Assembly (NCBI GenBank): GCA_019054805.1
Contig: JAHQIY010000040.1
Span: 280,822-344,821, forward strand
DNA length: 64,000 nucleotides
Source of the DNA: Brachionus manjavacas
Lineage: Eukaryota; Rotifera; Eurotatoria; Ploima; Brachionidae
Direction of reading: 5' to 3'
The notes under the pieces are model-generated. The model did not search any database. It was not told the DNA's origin and worked only from the letters and a program-made list of their open reading frames with translations. The stretch's first letter is position 1. The number at the start of each line of letters is the position of its first letter. This document shows positions 28,282 to 36,743 of the stretch, piece after piece. The position numbers and the translations under genes were made by a program.

Positions 28282-28877
28282 TCGTTGGAACGGGCTCAAC
28301 ATGGTCACTGCGTGTTTGGTTATGCGCAACAATGGCGAACTTAGAGTTGGATGCTCAAGTCATTGAACTCTCAAACTCAGAGTCAAAACAGCAACTGGCT
28401 CAATTGTCGCCTTCTGCTTTGGTACCTGTGTTAAAAGACGGCAACTTAGCGGTGCATGATTCGTTGGCCATCGTTGAATACCTCAATGAGCAATCTGGAG
28501 GGGCGCTGTACCCGCAAGATAAAAGCCAGAGGGCGATAGCGCGTTCGCTCTGTAATGAAATGCACTCAGGCTTTTTTACCCTGCGTTCTCAATGCAGTTT
28601 CACCTTAGATTCTGTGCCGTCAGCGGATATGTCAAACCAAGCACTACGACTTGAGATTGAACGAGTTACCGCTATTTTCTCGCAGGCCGAACGCCCCTTT
28701 ATGTTCGCTCGACCAGGTGCTGTTGATGCGTTCTATGCTGTGCTTGCATACCGCCTCAACAGTTATGGTATTCGCTTAGAAGGTAAGGCTGGGCAATATC
28801 AGACTAGCCTATTGGATTGGGCGTTAATGCAATCAGGGATAGAGCAGATGAGACAGTGGGAAAGTAGTGCTGATTGA
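28272..28877 (+). CDS. Glutathione S-transferase family protein
   Basis: 201 residues with a thioredoxin-like N-terminal domain (GTGSTWSLRVWLCATMANLELDAQVIEL; SALVPVLKDGNLAVHDSLAIVEYL, the glutathione-binding region) and an all-helical C-terminal domain. The ATG lies inside the rhodanese gene with GAGGAGGAAG upstream. Pairing with a rhodanese under a DJ-1/AraC regulator suggests a thiol- or electrophile-detoxification unit. The substrate is unknown. Confidence 0.87.
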   Translation: MQLIVGTGSTWSLRVWLCATMANLELDAQVIELSNSESKQQLAQLSPSALVPVLKDGNLAVHDSLAIVEYLNEQSGGALYPQDKSQRAIARSLCNEMHSGFFTLRSQCSFTLDSVPSADMSNQALRLEIERVTAIFSQAERPFMFARPGAVDAFYAVLAYRLNSYGIRLEGKAGQYQTSLLDWALMQSGIEQMRQWESSAD

Positions 28878-28885
28878 AGGTCGAG

Positions 28886-28920
28886 GCATAGTCACTAAGA
28901 CTATGCATATTATGCATAAT
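28886..28920. repeat. Hairpin plus TATGCATA direct repeat after the GST gene
   Basis: GCATAGTC and GACTATGC (28886-28893, 28899-28906) form a perfect hairpin. It runs into two copies of TATGCATA (28902-28909, 28911-28918), the second inside the 12-bp palindrome ATTATGCATAAT. No T-run. It may be an operator for the downstream small ORF/MFS unit. Confidence 0.45.
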
Positions 28921-28949
28921 ATCTTTGTTTAAATGTCATTTGAGTCATT

Positions 28950-28983
28950 GCGCGAGGGGCTCTACACTTCGCGCTCTTTTTTA
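28950..28983 (+). terminator. Terminator-like hairpin with T6 upstream of the small His-rich ORF
   Basis: GCGCGA (28950-28955) pairs with TCGCGC (28969-28974), followed by TCTTTTTT. The loop is 13 bases. It either ends the rhodanese-GST transcript or sits in the leader of the downstream ORF. Confidence 0.5.
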
Positions 28984-29005
28984 ACCCATGCTGAGATAAT
29001 GAATC

Positions 29006-29185
29006 ATGTTTTCTCAATCACTTTTTGCTCAGCTAGTGCGAATGATAATGCTGTTAGCACTGTCTTTGGTAGCGGTCCACAACTCTCCAAAGTTGTTGGA
29101 GCTACTGGCGCAGCAAGCGATCAATAGCGGTTGTCATCAGACGACGGGCGACGGCCACGACCATTCTCTCCACCATCATCATTAA
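29006..29185 (+). CDS. Small membrane-anchored His-rich protein, 59 residues
   Basis: A frame from ATG 29006 to TAA 29185 encodes a hydrophobic N-terminal helix (about residues 5-25) followed by a short amphipathic stretch and a tail GCHQTTGDGHDHSLHHHH, which contains eight histidines, two aspartates and a cysteine and looks like a metal-binding tail. Its stop lies 9 bases before the MFS ATG, and the MFS ribosome site (AAGG) overlaps it, so translation is coupled. The ribosome site of the small ORF itself is weak. It resembles in design, not in proven homology, the CopL-type small leader proteins of copper-resistance genes. An overlapping frame 28933-29127 is the competing reading and looks less protein-like. 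Confidence 0.5.
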   Translation: MFSQSLFAQLVRMIMLLALSLVAVHNSPKLLELLAQQAINSGCHQTTGDGHDHSLHHHH

Positions 29186-29194
29186 GGCTTTGCG

Positions 29195-30406
29195 ATGAGC
29201 ATTTTCCGATTTCCACCAATAGTTTGGCTTGGGATAGCCATTCTGATTATCTGTCTAGGGATCAGGCAATCTTTCGGTATCTTTATGATGCCTATCTCGG
29301 ACCATTTTCAGACAGGTCGAGAGTTTTTCAGTTTTGCTATTGCACTGCAAAACTTGTTGTTCGGCGTTTTCCAGCCATTTGTCGGCATGGCAGCGGATCG
29401 CTTTGGCGCGAAAAGAATCATCATCATGGGCGCGATCGCTTATGGCGCAGGTTTGTACTTAACGTCAATCGCTGTGGAGCCGAGCTTACTTTACCTCTCT
29501 TTAGGTGTGTTGGTTGGTTTAGGTCTGAGTGCGACAAGCTATGTGATTGTACTTGGCGCAGTGGCCAAAGTTGTGCCAGCGCAGCACGCAGCGAAAGCTT
29601 TTGGCCTAACAACAGCAGCCGGCTCGTTTGGTATGTTTGCGATGATCCCTGGCGCTCAAACTTTGCTCAGTGACTTTGGCTGGCAAGGTGCGCTTCAAGG
29701 CTTCGCCATCTTGTCTAGCTTAATGATTGCGTTTGCTCTATTCATGAAAAATGGTCGTGCAACAACAAATCAATCGTCAGCCAATCAGGAAGATGACAAC
29801 CAAACGCTTAAGCAGGCGTTAAAAGAAGCCTTCTTACACAAAGGGTATTGGTTAATTCACCTTGGGTTCTTTGTGTGTGGCTTTCACGTGATGTTTATTG
29901 CGACGCACTTGCCAAGTTATCTGGCGGATAAGCATTTACCGGCTTCAACTGCCGCGATGGCTCTGGCTTATGTGGGTATCTTTAACATCTTTGGTTCCTA
30001 TTTCTGGGGCGTAATGGGTGACAGATTCAACAAGCGTCATGTGATGTCCGCACTGTATTTAGTTAGAACCGTTGTGATTGGTGCTTTTGTAACTCTGCCT
30101 GTTACAGAGCACACTGCGGCAATCTTTGGTGGGGCGATCGGCTTTTGCTGGCTTGGCACCGTGCCACTGACATCTGGCTTGGTTCGCCAAATATTCGGAG
30201 CCAAGTATCTGTCTACGCTTTATGGTCTGGTTTTCTTTACCCACCAAGTCGGTAGTTTTCTAGGAGCTTGGGCTGGTGGACGAATCTACGATTACTACGG
30301 ATCTTATGACCCAATTTGGTGGTCAACTGTGGTTCTCGCGTTTGCGGCTGCATTGATTCATCTACCAATCAATGATCAACCAGTTAGACGTTTGGCGACC
30401 GCGTAA
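29195..30406 (+). CDS. MFS transporter (oxalate/monocarboxylate-like branch)
   Basis: 403 residues with 12 membrane helices in two halves; the first half begins IRQSFGIFMMPISDHF and contains the inter-helix motif GMAADRFGAKR, the second repeats it as GVMGDRFNKRH. The overall shape matches the OFA/monocarboxylate-type facilitators, but the substrate is not known. The ATG at 29195 is 9 bases after a small His-rich ORF, whose terminal bases contain its ribosome site. A metal link is therefore possible but only inferred. Confidence 0.85.
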   Translation: MSIFRFPPIVWLGIAILIICLGIRQSFGIFMMPISDHFQTGREFFSFAIALQNLLFGVFQPFVGMAADRFGAKRIIIMGAIAYGAGLYLTSIAVEPSLLYLSLGVLVGLGLSATSYVIVLGAVAKVVPAQHAAKAFGLTTAAGSFGMFAMIPGAQTLLSDFGWQGALQGFAILSSLMIAFALFMKNGRATTNQSSANQEDDNQTLKQALKEAFLHKGYWLIHLGFFVCGFHVMFIATHLPSYLADKHLPASTAAMALAYVGIFNIFGSYFWGVMGDRFNKRHVMSALYLVRTVVIGAFVTLPVTEHTAAIFGGAIGFCWLGTVPLTSGLVRQIFGAKYLSTLYGLVFFTHQVGSFLGAWAGGRIYDYYGSYDPIWWSTVVLAFAAALIHLPINDQPVRRLATA

Positions 30407-30419
30407 TTCTGTAATGGAT

Positions 30420-30447
30420 TGATTCTTCGGCTCTTCTTTTTCGTATA
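30420..30447 (+). promoter_or_regulatory. Candidate ECF-sigma promoter of the photolyase operon
   Basis: TGATTC (30420-30425), a 16-base spacer, and CGTATA (30442-30447). This resembles the TGATC/CGTA elements of the RpoE-ChrR (ECF11, singlet oxygen) sigma factors, whose regulons often include photolyases. Only a by-eye match; the start codon is 53 bases further on. Confidence 0.4.
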
Positions 30448-30500
30448 TGGGTTTGACGATTTAATTGCGTTCGAAACTGCATAAAGTAAAAGGGGAGCTG

Positions 30501-31772
30501 ATGTTGTCTAAAACCGCTGGACTATACTGGTATACCAATGATTTAAGAGTGGCAGACAACTGTCTGCTTGCTAGAGCTGTTGACCAAGTCGATACTTTGC
30601 ATTGTGTATTCTGTAATCCATCCATCACTTCCTTTTTGAAACACTATTCGCGAGAAGAGCGCTTCGGTTGTGCAAAACAAGTCTTTCTCGAACAGTCTGT
30701 AGATGCGCTTTCCAGTGCCCTCACACAACATAATCTGACCCTTCAAATCGAATCAAAACCTGCGCTAGCTTTTCTAACTGACCTTATTGAAAAGTTAGAA
30801 ATCACTCACCTTTTTTGTAATCAGAGTGCGGGAAGTGACGAGCAGAAGACACTCGTTCAATTGAGACAGAAATTTCCAGCTATCCAGGTTGTGCAGCAGC
30901 CCGTCAATACTTTGTTCAATCTACAACAACTGCCTTTCGATGTATCAGAGGTTCCAGTTACTTTTACCAAGTTTAGAAAGCAGGTTGAATCTTTATCTAT
31001 AGAACCTGTCGTTGGTATTAACAGCGAACACGATAATTGCCCATTTCCGCGAGTGGCTGGCGAAGATGAACTGGTTTTTTGTGGAGGAGAAAGCACTGGG
31101 CAAGAACATATTAAGGATTACTTCGCAACTTCATTGGCTAGCGAATACAAGAAGACACGTAATGGTTTGGATGGAATGCTGTTCTCAACCAAATTCTCAC
31201 CTTGGCTTGCTCTGGGGTGCATATCGCCTCGACTGATTGTGAGCAAGCTACGTGATTACGAGCTAAGGTATGGCGCAAACGACTCGACGTATTGGATTTA
31301 TTTTGAACTGCTGTGGAGAGAATACTTCTATTGGCATGGAAGAAAGCAGGGCAAGCAGTTGTTTTTCGATAGCAGGAAAGCGGGCGACACTCGAATGTCG
31401 AGTGGAGATATAGAAGCCTTTGAGTCATGGAAGCAGGGGACGACAGGTTACCCGATTGTGGATGCTTGTATGAATCAACTCAGACTGTCGGGGTACATGT
31501 CAAATCGAGGGAGGCAGCTAGCTGCAAGTTGCTTGATTTACGAGCTAGGTTTGGATTGGCGTATGGGGGCGGCCTATTTTGAAACCCAACTGATTGACTA
31601 TGATGTGAGCTCTAACTGGGGTAACTGGCAATATATTGCGGGCATAGGTGCGGCTCCAAATACCACCAGACAATTTGATCTTGCATATCAAACACAGATG
31701 TACGATCCGAACGGTACCTTTATCGCCAAGTGGATTGGACGTAGTCGCAAAGGAGGCAACAGTGAAGTTTGA
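30501..31772 (+). CDS. DASH-family cryptochrome
   Basis: 423 residues from ATG 30501, with AAGGGGAG upstream. The N-terminal photolyase domain begins GLYWYTNDLRVADNCLLARA; the C-terminal FAD domain includes FSPWLALGCISPRLI, YWIYFELLWREYFYWHG, GYPIVDACMNQLRLSGYMSNRGRQ and the long run DYDVSSNWGNWQYIAGIG that contacts FAD. CRY-DASH proteins bind FAD and a folate antenna, repair CPD lesions in single-stranded DNA and may signal. It overlaps the next gene, an FeS-type photolyase, by 11 bases, so the two light-sensing flavoproteins are made together. Confidence 0.9.
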   Translation: MLSKTAGLYWYTNDLRVADNCLLARAVDQVDTLHCVFCNPSITSFLKHYSREERFGCAKQVFLEQSVDALSSALTQHNLTLQIESKPALAFLTDLIEKLEITHLFCNQSAGSDEQKTLVQLRQKFPAIQVVQQPVNTLFNLQQLPFDVSEVPVTFTKFRKQVESLSIEPVVGINSEHDNCPFPRVAGEDELVFCGGESTGQEHIKDYFATSLASEYKKTRNGLDGMLFSTKFSPWLALGCISPRLIVSKLRDYELRYGANDSTYWIYFELLWREYFYWHGRKQGKQLFFDSRKAGDTRMSSGDIEAFESWKQGTTGYPIVDACMNQLRLSGYMSNRGRQLAASCLIYELGLDWRMGAAYFETQLIDYDVSSNWGNWQYIAGIGAAPNTTRQFDLAYQTQMYDPNGTFIAKWIGRSRKGGNSEV

Positions 31773-33306
31773 TACCGTGAGACTTATCTTAGGCGATCAG
31801 TTAAACAGTCAACACTCTTGGTTCCAACATGTTGATGATTCAGTTCTCTATATCGTAGCTGAGTTGCACCAAGAAGCAGAGTACACGCGACACCACATTC
31901 AAAAGTTATGTGCCTTCTTCGCTGCAATGGAGACGTTTGCCCATGAGTTGAAAGAAGAAGGGCATCAGGTATTGCACTTAACTTTGGATGATACTGCTCA
32001 TTTTGATGACCTCTGCCATTTACTCAACAGTTATGTAGAGGATACTCAAGCTAAGTGTTTACAATACCAACGACCTAATGAGTATCGGTTGGCTCAGATG
32101 CTGGAGAGCCTAGTGATCAAAGAATGTGAAGTCGAGATGGTTGAAAGTGAACATTTCTTGCTGCCTTTCGATGAATTTAGCCATTACTTTGCTGTTGGTA
32201 AGCACGTAATGATGGAACACTTTTATCGCAAAATGAGGAAGCGATTCAACATTCTAATGGAAGGTGGGAAACCGGTCGGAGGAAAGTGGAATTACGACGC
32301 GAATAACCGCAATAAGCTCAAACCGATAGATATCGAGCAATTGCCATTGCCTTTGATGTTCGAAAATCAGATTAATCCTATTCTGGAGCGGTTGAAGCGA
32401 CATCGTATCAAAACGATAGGGCATACTGTTGATCGCTTGTTGTGGCCAATTAACCGCAATCAAAGTTTGTCCCTGTTAGCCTATTTCTGCCAAGTCTGTT
32501 TACCTAACTTTGGTCGATTTCAAGATGCAATGACTTCTCAGCATAGCTCGAAATGGAGCTTGTACCATAGCCGCCTGTCATTCTCTATAAACGCAAAAAT
32601 GCTCCAGCCTATGGAGGTTATCAATGCTGCTTTGTCTGCATATTCTGCAAATCCAGCGATCGATATCTCACAGGTTGAAGGCTTTATCCGTCAAGTTTTA
32701 GGGTGGCGTGAATACATTCGTGCGGTCTATTGGGTCAATATGCCGGCCTATTCAAAACTGAATCATCTCAATGCAGAGAATGCGTTGCCGGAGTTCTTTT
32801 GGACAGGTAAAACGAAAATGACGTGCATGAAAAATGCGATTGAACAGTCTCTTGATTACGCTTATGCACATCACATCCAACGGTTAATGGTGACAGGTAA
32901 CTTTTGCTTGATTAGTGAAGTACACCCAAGCCAAGTTGATGATTGGTACCTAGGTATTTATGTTGACGCGATCGAATGGGTTGAGATGCCTAATACCAGA
33001 GGTATGGCGCTGTTTGCTGATGGTGGAATCGTGGGTACTAAGCCTTATGCAGCTAGCGGTGCGTACATCAATAGGATGAGCGATTACTGTAAAGAGTGTC
33101 ACTACAACGTGAAAATAAAAAGTGGAGAGAAGGCTTGTCCCGTGAACAGCTTGTATTGGCGCTTTATGGTTAAAAATCGTGAATTGCTGACCAAGAATCC
33201 TAGAGTTGGAGTCATTTATCGTTCTTGGGATAACCTTGAACAAAATCAGCAACAAGAGGTACTTGAAACCGCAGCGCAATATCTTGATCAATTGGATCGG
33301 CTTTAA
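31762..33306 (+). CDS. FeS-type bacterial cryptochrome/(6-4) photolyase (PhrB-like)
   Basis: 514 residues from GTG 31762, chosen because AAAGGAGG lies directly upstream and the protein then starts as family members do (KFDTVRLILGDQLNSQHSW). The family binds FAD, a lumazine antenna and a [4Fe-4S] cluster; visible cysteines fit the cluster ligands (YCKECHYNVK and KACPVNSLYW plus one upstream). The region VEGFIRQVLGWREYIRAVYW is the conserved FAD site. Members repair (6-4) photoproducts. It forms an operon with CRY-DASH. Confidence 0.88.
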   Translation: MKFDTVRLILGDQLNSQHSWFQHVDDSVLYIVAELHQEAEYTRHHIQKLCAFFAAMETFAHELKEEGHQVLHLTLDDTAHFDDLCHLLNSYVEDTQAKCLQYQRPNEYRLAQMLESLVIKECEVEMVESEHFLLPFDEFSHYFAVGKHVMMEHFYRKMRKRFNILMEGGKPVGGKWNYDANNRNKLKPIDIEQLPLPLMFENQINPILERLKRHRIKTIGHTVDRLLWPINRNQSLSLLAYFCQVCLPNFGRFQDAMTSQHSSKWSLYHSRLSFSINAKMLQPMEVINAALSAYSANPAIDISQVEGFIRQVLGWREYIRAVYWVNMPAYSKLNHLNAENALPEFFWTGKTKMTCMKNAIEQSLDYAYAHHIQRLMVTGNFCLISEVHPSQVDDWYLGIYVDAIEWVEMPNTRGMALFADGGIVGTKPYAASGAYINRMSDYCKECHYNVKIKSGEKACPVNSLYWRFMVKNRELLTKNPRVGVIYRSWDNLEQNQQQEVLETAAQYLDQLDRL

Positions 33307-33404
33307 CCGTTTTTTCAGGGCCTTCGAAGGCATAACTTTCAATGGTAAATCATTGGATTAAGAGTAGTATGTGAGGTACTTCTTTAGTCAATTATCTGGA
33401 TAAT

Positions 33405-34133
33405 ATGTTCGCTGAATGGATGACGCCTGAGGCATTAATTGCCGCGTTTTTAATATTTCTTGGTTCGTTTGTTCAAACAGCGATCGGTTTTGGTTTGGCG
33501 ATTGTTGCCGCGCCTTTATTGTTTCTTGTTTCTCCTGATTACGTGCCTGCTCCAATCTGCTTAGTCGCTCTGTTCATTTCAATCCTCAATGCGCTAAAGC
33601 ATAGAGACAGTGTCGAAATTGGTGGCCTTAAAATGGCACTGATTGGTCGGGTCCCGGGTTCGATAGCGGGTGGCGTGTTACTGGTTATGGTTTCAACCGA
33701 CCTGCTGGCATTGTGGTTAGGTGCCCTAGTGCTGTTCGCGGTTGTAGTGAGCTTACTCCCTTTTCGAATTGAACCAACGCCAAAGCGAATGGGTGTCGCG
33801 GGTTTCTTTTCTGGCTTTTTTGGCACCAGCTCTGCGATAGGCGGGCCTCCCATGGCACTGCTACTTCAGCACCAAGAAGCTAATCAACTGCGTGGTAACT
33901 TATCTGCCTTCTTTGTCTTTAGCTCTATCATCTCGCTTGTGATTCAAATGCCAGCAGGATTTTTAACCTTACATCATCTTTGGATAAGTATTCCGCTTAT
34001 TCCAGCCGCGTGGGTAGGGTATAAACTCGCCATGATGACCACTCAATCCTTACCGAAAGAGAAAATTCGCACTGGAGCCCTTTTGCTTTGCTCGATCAGC
34101 GGCGCAACGGCCGTTTGGCAAGGTTTGAGCTAG
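33405..34133 (+). CDS. TauE/SafE (TSUP) family membrane permease
   Basis: 242 residues with about eight membrane helices. It shows the two related halves of the family: GSFVQTAIGFGLAIVAAPLLFLV and FSGFFGTSSAIGGPPMALLLQHQ. Members export sulfite, sulfoacetate or other anions; substrate unknown. It lies 98 bases after the photolyase pair and before a small monooxygenase, on the same strand. A start slightly upstream is possible, since the ribosome site is weak. Confidence 0.85.
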   Translation: MFAEWMTPEALIAAFLIFLGSFVQTAIGFGLAIVAAPLLFLVSPDYVPAPICLVALFISILNALKHRDSVEIGGLKMALIGRVPGSIAGGVLLVMVSTDLLALWLGALVLFAVVVSLLPFRIEPTPKRMGVAGFFSGFFGTSSAIGGPPMALLLQHQEANQLRGNLSAFFVFSSIISLVIQMPAGFLTLHHLWISIPLIPAAWVGYKLAMMTTQSLPKEKIRTGALLLCSISGATAVWQGLS

Positions 34134-34168
34134 ATACCCTTTTGTTCATCTTACGTTAAGGAAAAACC

Positions 34169-34480
34169 ATGATACTGGAAGTTGCTGTCTTAGATGTTAA
34201 GCCAAGCTTAGAGAAAGAGTTTGAACAAAACTTCGGTAAAGCGCAGGCTATAATTTCGTCTATGAAGGGTTACGTTTCGCATCAGTTGCAACGTTGTATA
34301 GAAAAACCAAATCGCTATATCTTGTTAGTGAATTGGCAAACATTAGAAGACCATGAGCAGGGCTTTAGGCAGTCTGCTGAATATCAGGAATGGAAGGCTC
34401 TTTTACACCATTTTTATGACCCATTCCCAACCGTAGAACATTACGAATCAGTCTATGGTTGTACCAATCGGGATAAGTAG
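34169..34480 (+). CDS. Antibiotic biosynthesis monooxygenase (Abm) domain protein
   Basis: 103 residues with a single ferredoxin-like Abm fold: MILEVAVLDVKP, a helix FEQNFGKAQAIISSMKGYVSHQLQRC, RYILLVNWQTLEDHEQGF and a final helix. Members are small oxygenases or quinol/haem-related enzymes, often cofactor-free. AAGGAAAAACC precedes the ATG. It is 35 bases after the TSUP gene and ends in a terminator, so it closes that unit. The substrate is unknown. Confidence 0.8.
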   Translation: MILEVAVLDVKPSLEKEFEQNFGKAQAIISSMKGYVSHQLQRCIEKPNRYILLVNWQTLEDHEQGFRQSAEYQEWKALLHHFYDPFPTVEHYESVYGCTNRDK

Positions 34481-34511
34481 ATTTCAGCTACTCATCCCGA
34501 TTGGTATCGTT
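34462..34511 (+). terminator. Terminator overlapping the Abm gene stop
   Basis: Long stem TACCAATCGGGAT (34462-34474)/ATCCCGATTGGTA (34494-34506), extended inside by AGTAG/CTACT, then CGTTTTC. The 5' arm lies within the last codons of the Abm gene. Confidence 0.7.
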
Positions 34512-34530
34512 TTCTATAAGGAGAAACAAA

Positions 34531-34959
34531 GTGCTTAGAATTCTTGGTAATATCATCTGGTTCCTATGTGGTGGCGTTATCATGGGACTGCTATGGTGGT
34601 TCTTCGGACTGCTTGCATTTATTAGTATTGTGGGGATTCCATGGGGACGAGCTTGTTTCGTCATGGGTAACTTTTCTTTCTTCCCGTTTGGTCACGAAGC
34701 TATCGCTCGTGATGAGCTGACCAATGAAATGGATATAGGTACCAGTCCATTAGGTACGGTCGGCAATGTTATTTGGTTTTTACTAGCGGGTATCTGGCTA
34801 GCGATTGGTCATATTATGTCTGCAGTGGCCTGCTTTGTGACCATTATTGGCATTCCATTTGCGCTTCAGCACCTTAAGTTGGCCTATATATCACTCGCTC
34901 CTATAGGTAAGACGGTCGTGCCTAAAGAGCAGGCCGCAATGGCAAGATATTCGAAGTAA
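34531..34959 (+). CDS. YccF-domain inner membrane protein
   Basis: 142 residues from GTG 34531, with AAGGAGAAAC upstream. The YccF family is defined by two copies of a hydrophobic domain, visible here as ILGNIIWFLCGG ... LAFISIVGIPWGRACF and GTVGNVIWFLLAG ... CFVTIIGIPFALQHLKLA; E. coli YccF is about the same length (148). The family has a role in the membrane that is not established. It is followed by a good terminator. A TTG start at 34501 would lie inside the terminator stem and is rejected. Confidence 0.85.
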   Translation: MLRILGNIIWFLCGGVIMGLLWWFFGLLAFISIVGIPWGRACFVMGNFSFFPFGHEAIARDELTNEMDIGTSPLGTVGNVIWFLLAGIWLAIGHIMSAVACFVTIIGIPFALQHLKLAYISLAPIGKTVVPKEQAAMARYSK

Positions 34960-34971
34960 AGCAATTCACTG

Positions 34972-34992
34972 AGCCCCGAAAGGGGCTTTTTA
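34972..34992 (+). terminator. Rho-independent terminator after the YccF gene
   Basis: AGCCCC-GAAA-GGGGCT with a stable tetraloop, then TTTTT. Confidence 0.9.
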
Positions 34993-35073
34993 CTATCAAA
35001 GACTTAGTTATAAAGTGTTTATGCAACAGGTTAGACCAATCGCCAATTGATCCTATCAATAAGAGGTTTATAG

Positions 35074-35100
35074 TAGGTAGCCAATTGCTGCCTATTTTTA
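35074..35100 (+). terminator. Terminator-like hairpin in the leader of the binding-protein gene
   Basis: TAGGTAGC and GCTGCCTA (one G-T pair) around CAATT, followed by TTTTTA, ending 21 bases before the ATG at 35121. It may attenuate the gene. Confidence 0.4.
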
Positions 35101-35120
35101 TAAACATAAAGAACAATAAT

Positions 35121-35930
35121 ATGACTCGTCAGTCTGGTAAGTTTGGCAATATTGCGATTGGATGGATAGCGCTTCTTTGGGGGACTTCTAGCCTTGCTGA
35201 GCCGATACAATTGGATCTGTATACCCAAGAGTTTCCACCGCTACAGGTCCAAGTTGATGAACAAGCGGAAGGTTACGTGGTGAAGTTCGTAGAAGCAGTT
35301 GTCGAACACGCTTCACAATCGCTTCCCATGGAAGTGGCGAATGTCCACTTTGCGCCATGGAAACGTGCGATTCGCAATACTCAAGAAAATGAAAACACGC
35401 TGTTTTTCTCTCTTTCGCGTACGCCTAGCCGCGAACTTGAATATCAGTGGATAGGGCCCGTATCACCCTACGAGGTTGCGATCTATCGTCACTTTGATGG
35501 CCCTAACGTTTCTCCTAACTCTTTTCAAGATTTAAAGAATTTCAGTTTTGCCGCCCAAACCGCGAGCAATTTTGAGGAGATGGCGAGAGAAGAAGGGTTT
35601 ACCAATATCATCCCAGTCAACTATGGCAAAGTGGCGATTAAGTTGCTGCGTGCTCACCGAGTTGATTTTGCCCCTTTGGTCACGTCGAGCTATCACTATC
35701 GCATGGAGCAGTATGGGTATGATCCTAAAGAGTTTGTAGAAGTGGTTAAAGTCGACAAACTATGCAAAGAGCTTTGGTTAGTGACGGGGAATAAGACATC
35801 ACAGCAAGTAGTCGAAGCGTTGCGCGCTAGTTTTGATGAGCTTAAAAATCAGGGCAAGCTTGCTGAACTAATGCGACAGTATCAACCGGATAGCGAGATT
35901 ATGGTTCGGTATCGTAATGCGATGAAATAG
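35121..35930 (+). CDS. Periplasmic amino-acid-type substrate-binding protein (SBP family 3)
   Basis: 269 residues from ATG 35121, beginning with a basic stretch and hydrophobic helix that ends near SLAEP, a signal peptide. The fold is family 3 solute-binding (LDLYTQEFPPLQ ... GYVVKFVEAVVEH ... APWKRAIRNTQEN ... FSLSRTPSRE). It lacks transporter genes nearby and is not adjacent to a permease, so it is an orphan binding or sensor-like protein. The ribosome site is weak. It converges with a second SBP gene at a shared bidirectional terminator. Confidence 0.8.
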   Translation: MTRQSGKFGNIAIGWIALLWGTSSLAEPIQLDLYTQEFPPLQVQVDEQAEGYVVKFVEAVVEHASQSLPMEVANVHFAPWKRAIRNTQENENTLFFSLSRTPSRELEYQWIGPVSPYEVAIYRHFDGPNVSPNSFQDLKNFSFAAQTASNFEEMAREEGFTNIIPVNYGKVAIKLLRAHRVDFAPLVTSSYHYRMEQYGYDPKEFVEVVKVDKLCKELWLVTGNKTSQQVVEALRASFDELKNQGKLAELMRQYQPDSEIMVRYRNAMK

Positions 35931-35935
35931 ATAGG

Positions 35936-35961
35936 AAAAGAGGCTCGTTTGAGCCTCTTTT
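35936..35961. terminator. Bidirectional terminator between two SBP genes
   Basis: AAAAGAGGCTC-GTTT-GAGCCTCTTTT, symmetrical, with T-runs for both strands. Confidence 0.88.
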
Positions 35962-35969
35962 AAATTGCG

Positions 35970-36743
35970 TTAAAGTTCTTCGCCGTAGATATCAAAGGAG
36001 AAGTATTTGGCCGCAATTTTGTCATAAGTACCATTGGCGCGAATCGTCTTAATTGCCTGATTAAACTTCTCGGCTAATGCTTTGTCATTTTGACGTAGTG
36101 CCAAAGCGGTGCCTTCACCTATATAGGCTTTGTCTGTTACTGGCTTACCGACGAACTGGAAACCTCGACCGATTTCTTTGTCCAAAAATGCTAGCGCTAA
36201 TTGGTCTGAGTTGCCAAACGTCAGGTCTAAGCGGCCATTTTGCAAATCGATGTAGACTTCATCTTGACCAGAGTAGCGTTTAATTTCTGCAACATCACCA
36301 AACTTGTCGGTGACATATCGGTCGTGGATAGTGCCACTCTGGACACCGATGACCGCACCTTTTAAGCCTTGAGGAGTTAGCTCAATTTTGCTCTTTTCGC
36401 TTGCTACGAATCGCGCTGGGGTTTGGTAGTACTTATTCGTGAAGAGGATACGCTTTTTACGCTCTTCAGTGATACGCATTGAAGCCATAATGACATCTGA
36501 TTTTCTTGCCAGCAGGCTTGGAATCAGCGAGTCCCACCCTTGGGATACCCAAGTACATTTGAGTTTAGCTTCAGAGCACAAGGCATCGGCAATCTCGATG
36601 TCAAAGCCGACTGGCTTTCCACTTGCATCCATGTAATTGAATGGTGGATAGGTAAAGTCAGAGGCTAAACGGACTTCTTTAGCCATGAGAGGGGCAGATA
36701 GCAGAGCTGCGGCGCAAGCAAAGGCACTAAGCATTTTGTTCAT
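35970..36743 (-). CDS. Periplasmic basic-amino-acid-type binding protein
   Basis: 257 residues, signal peptide ending at PLMAKE, mature start VRLASDFTYPPFNYMDASGKPVGFDIEIADALC as in lysine/arginine/ornithine- and histidine-binding proteins (HisJ/ArtI). The conserved region ASMRITEERKKRILFTNKYYQTPARF and the late YFSFDIYGEEL are visible. The start overlaps the end of the HisC-like aminotransferase gene by 17 bases; there is no permease or ATPase gene nearby. It may supply a shared transporter, or sense its ligand. Confidence 0.86.
   Translation of the reverse strand: MNKMLSAFACAAALLSAPLMAKEVRLASDFTYPPFNYMDASGKPVGFDIEIADALCSEAKLKCTWVSQGWDSLIPSLLARKSDVIMASMRITEERKKRILFTNKYYQTPARFVASEKSKIELTPQGLKGAVIGVQSGTIHDRYVTDKFGDVAEIKRYSGQDEVYIDLQNGRLDLTFGNSDQLALAFLDKEIGRGFQFVGKPVTDKAYIGEGTALALRQNDKALAEKFNQAIKTIRANGTYDKIAAKYFSFDIYGEEL

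Noticed and set aside
28933-29127. 64-codon frame overlapping the His-rich small ORF
   Set aside because: It starts over the terminator-like hairpin region and lacks membrane-helix or metal-motif coherence; the other frame couples to the MFS gene.
29131-29673. 180-codon frame overlapping the MFS gene
   Set aside because: Out-of-frame shadow of the transporter starting with TTG; rich in Ser/Arg/Cys with no domain.
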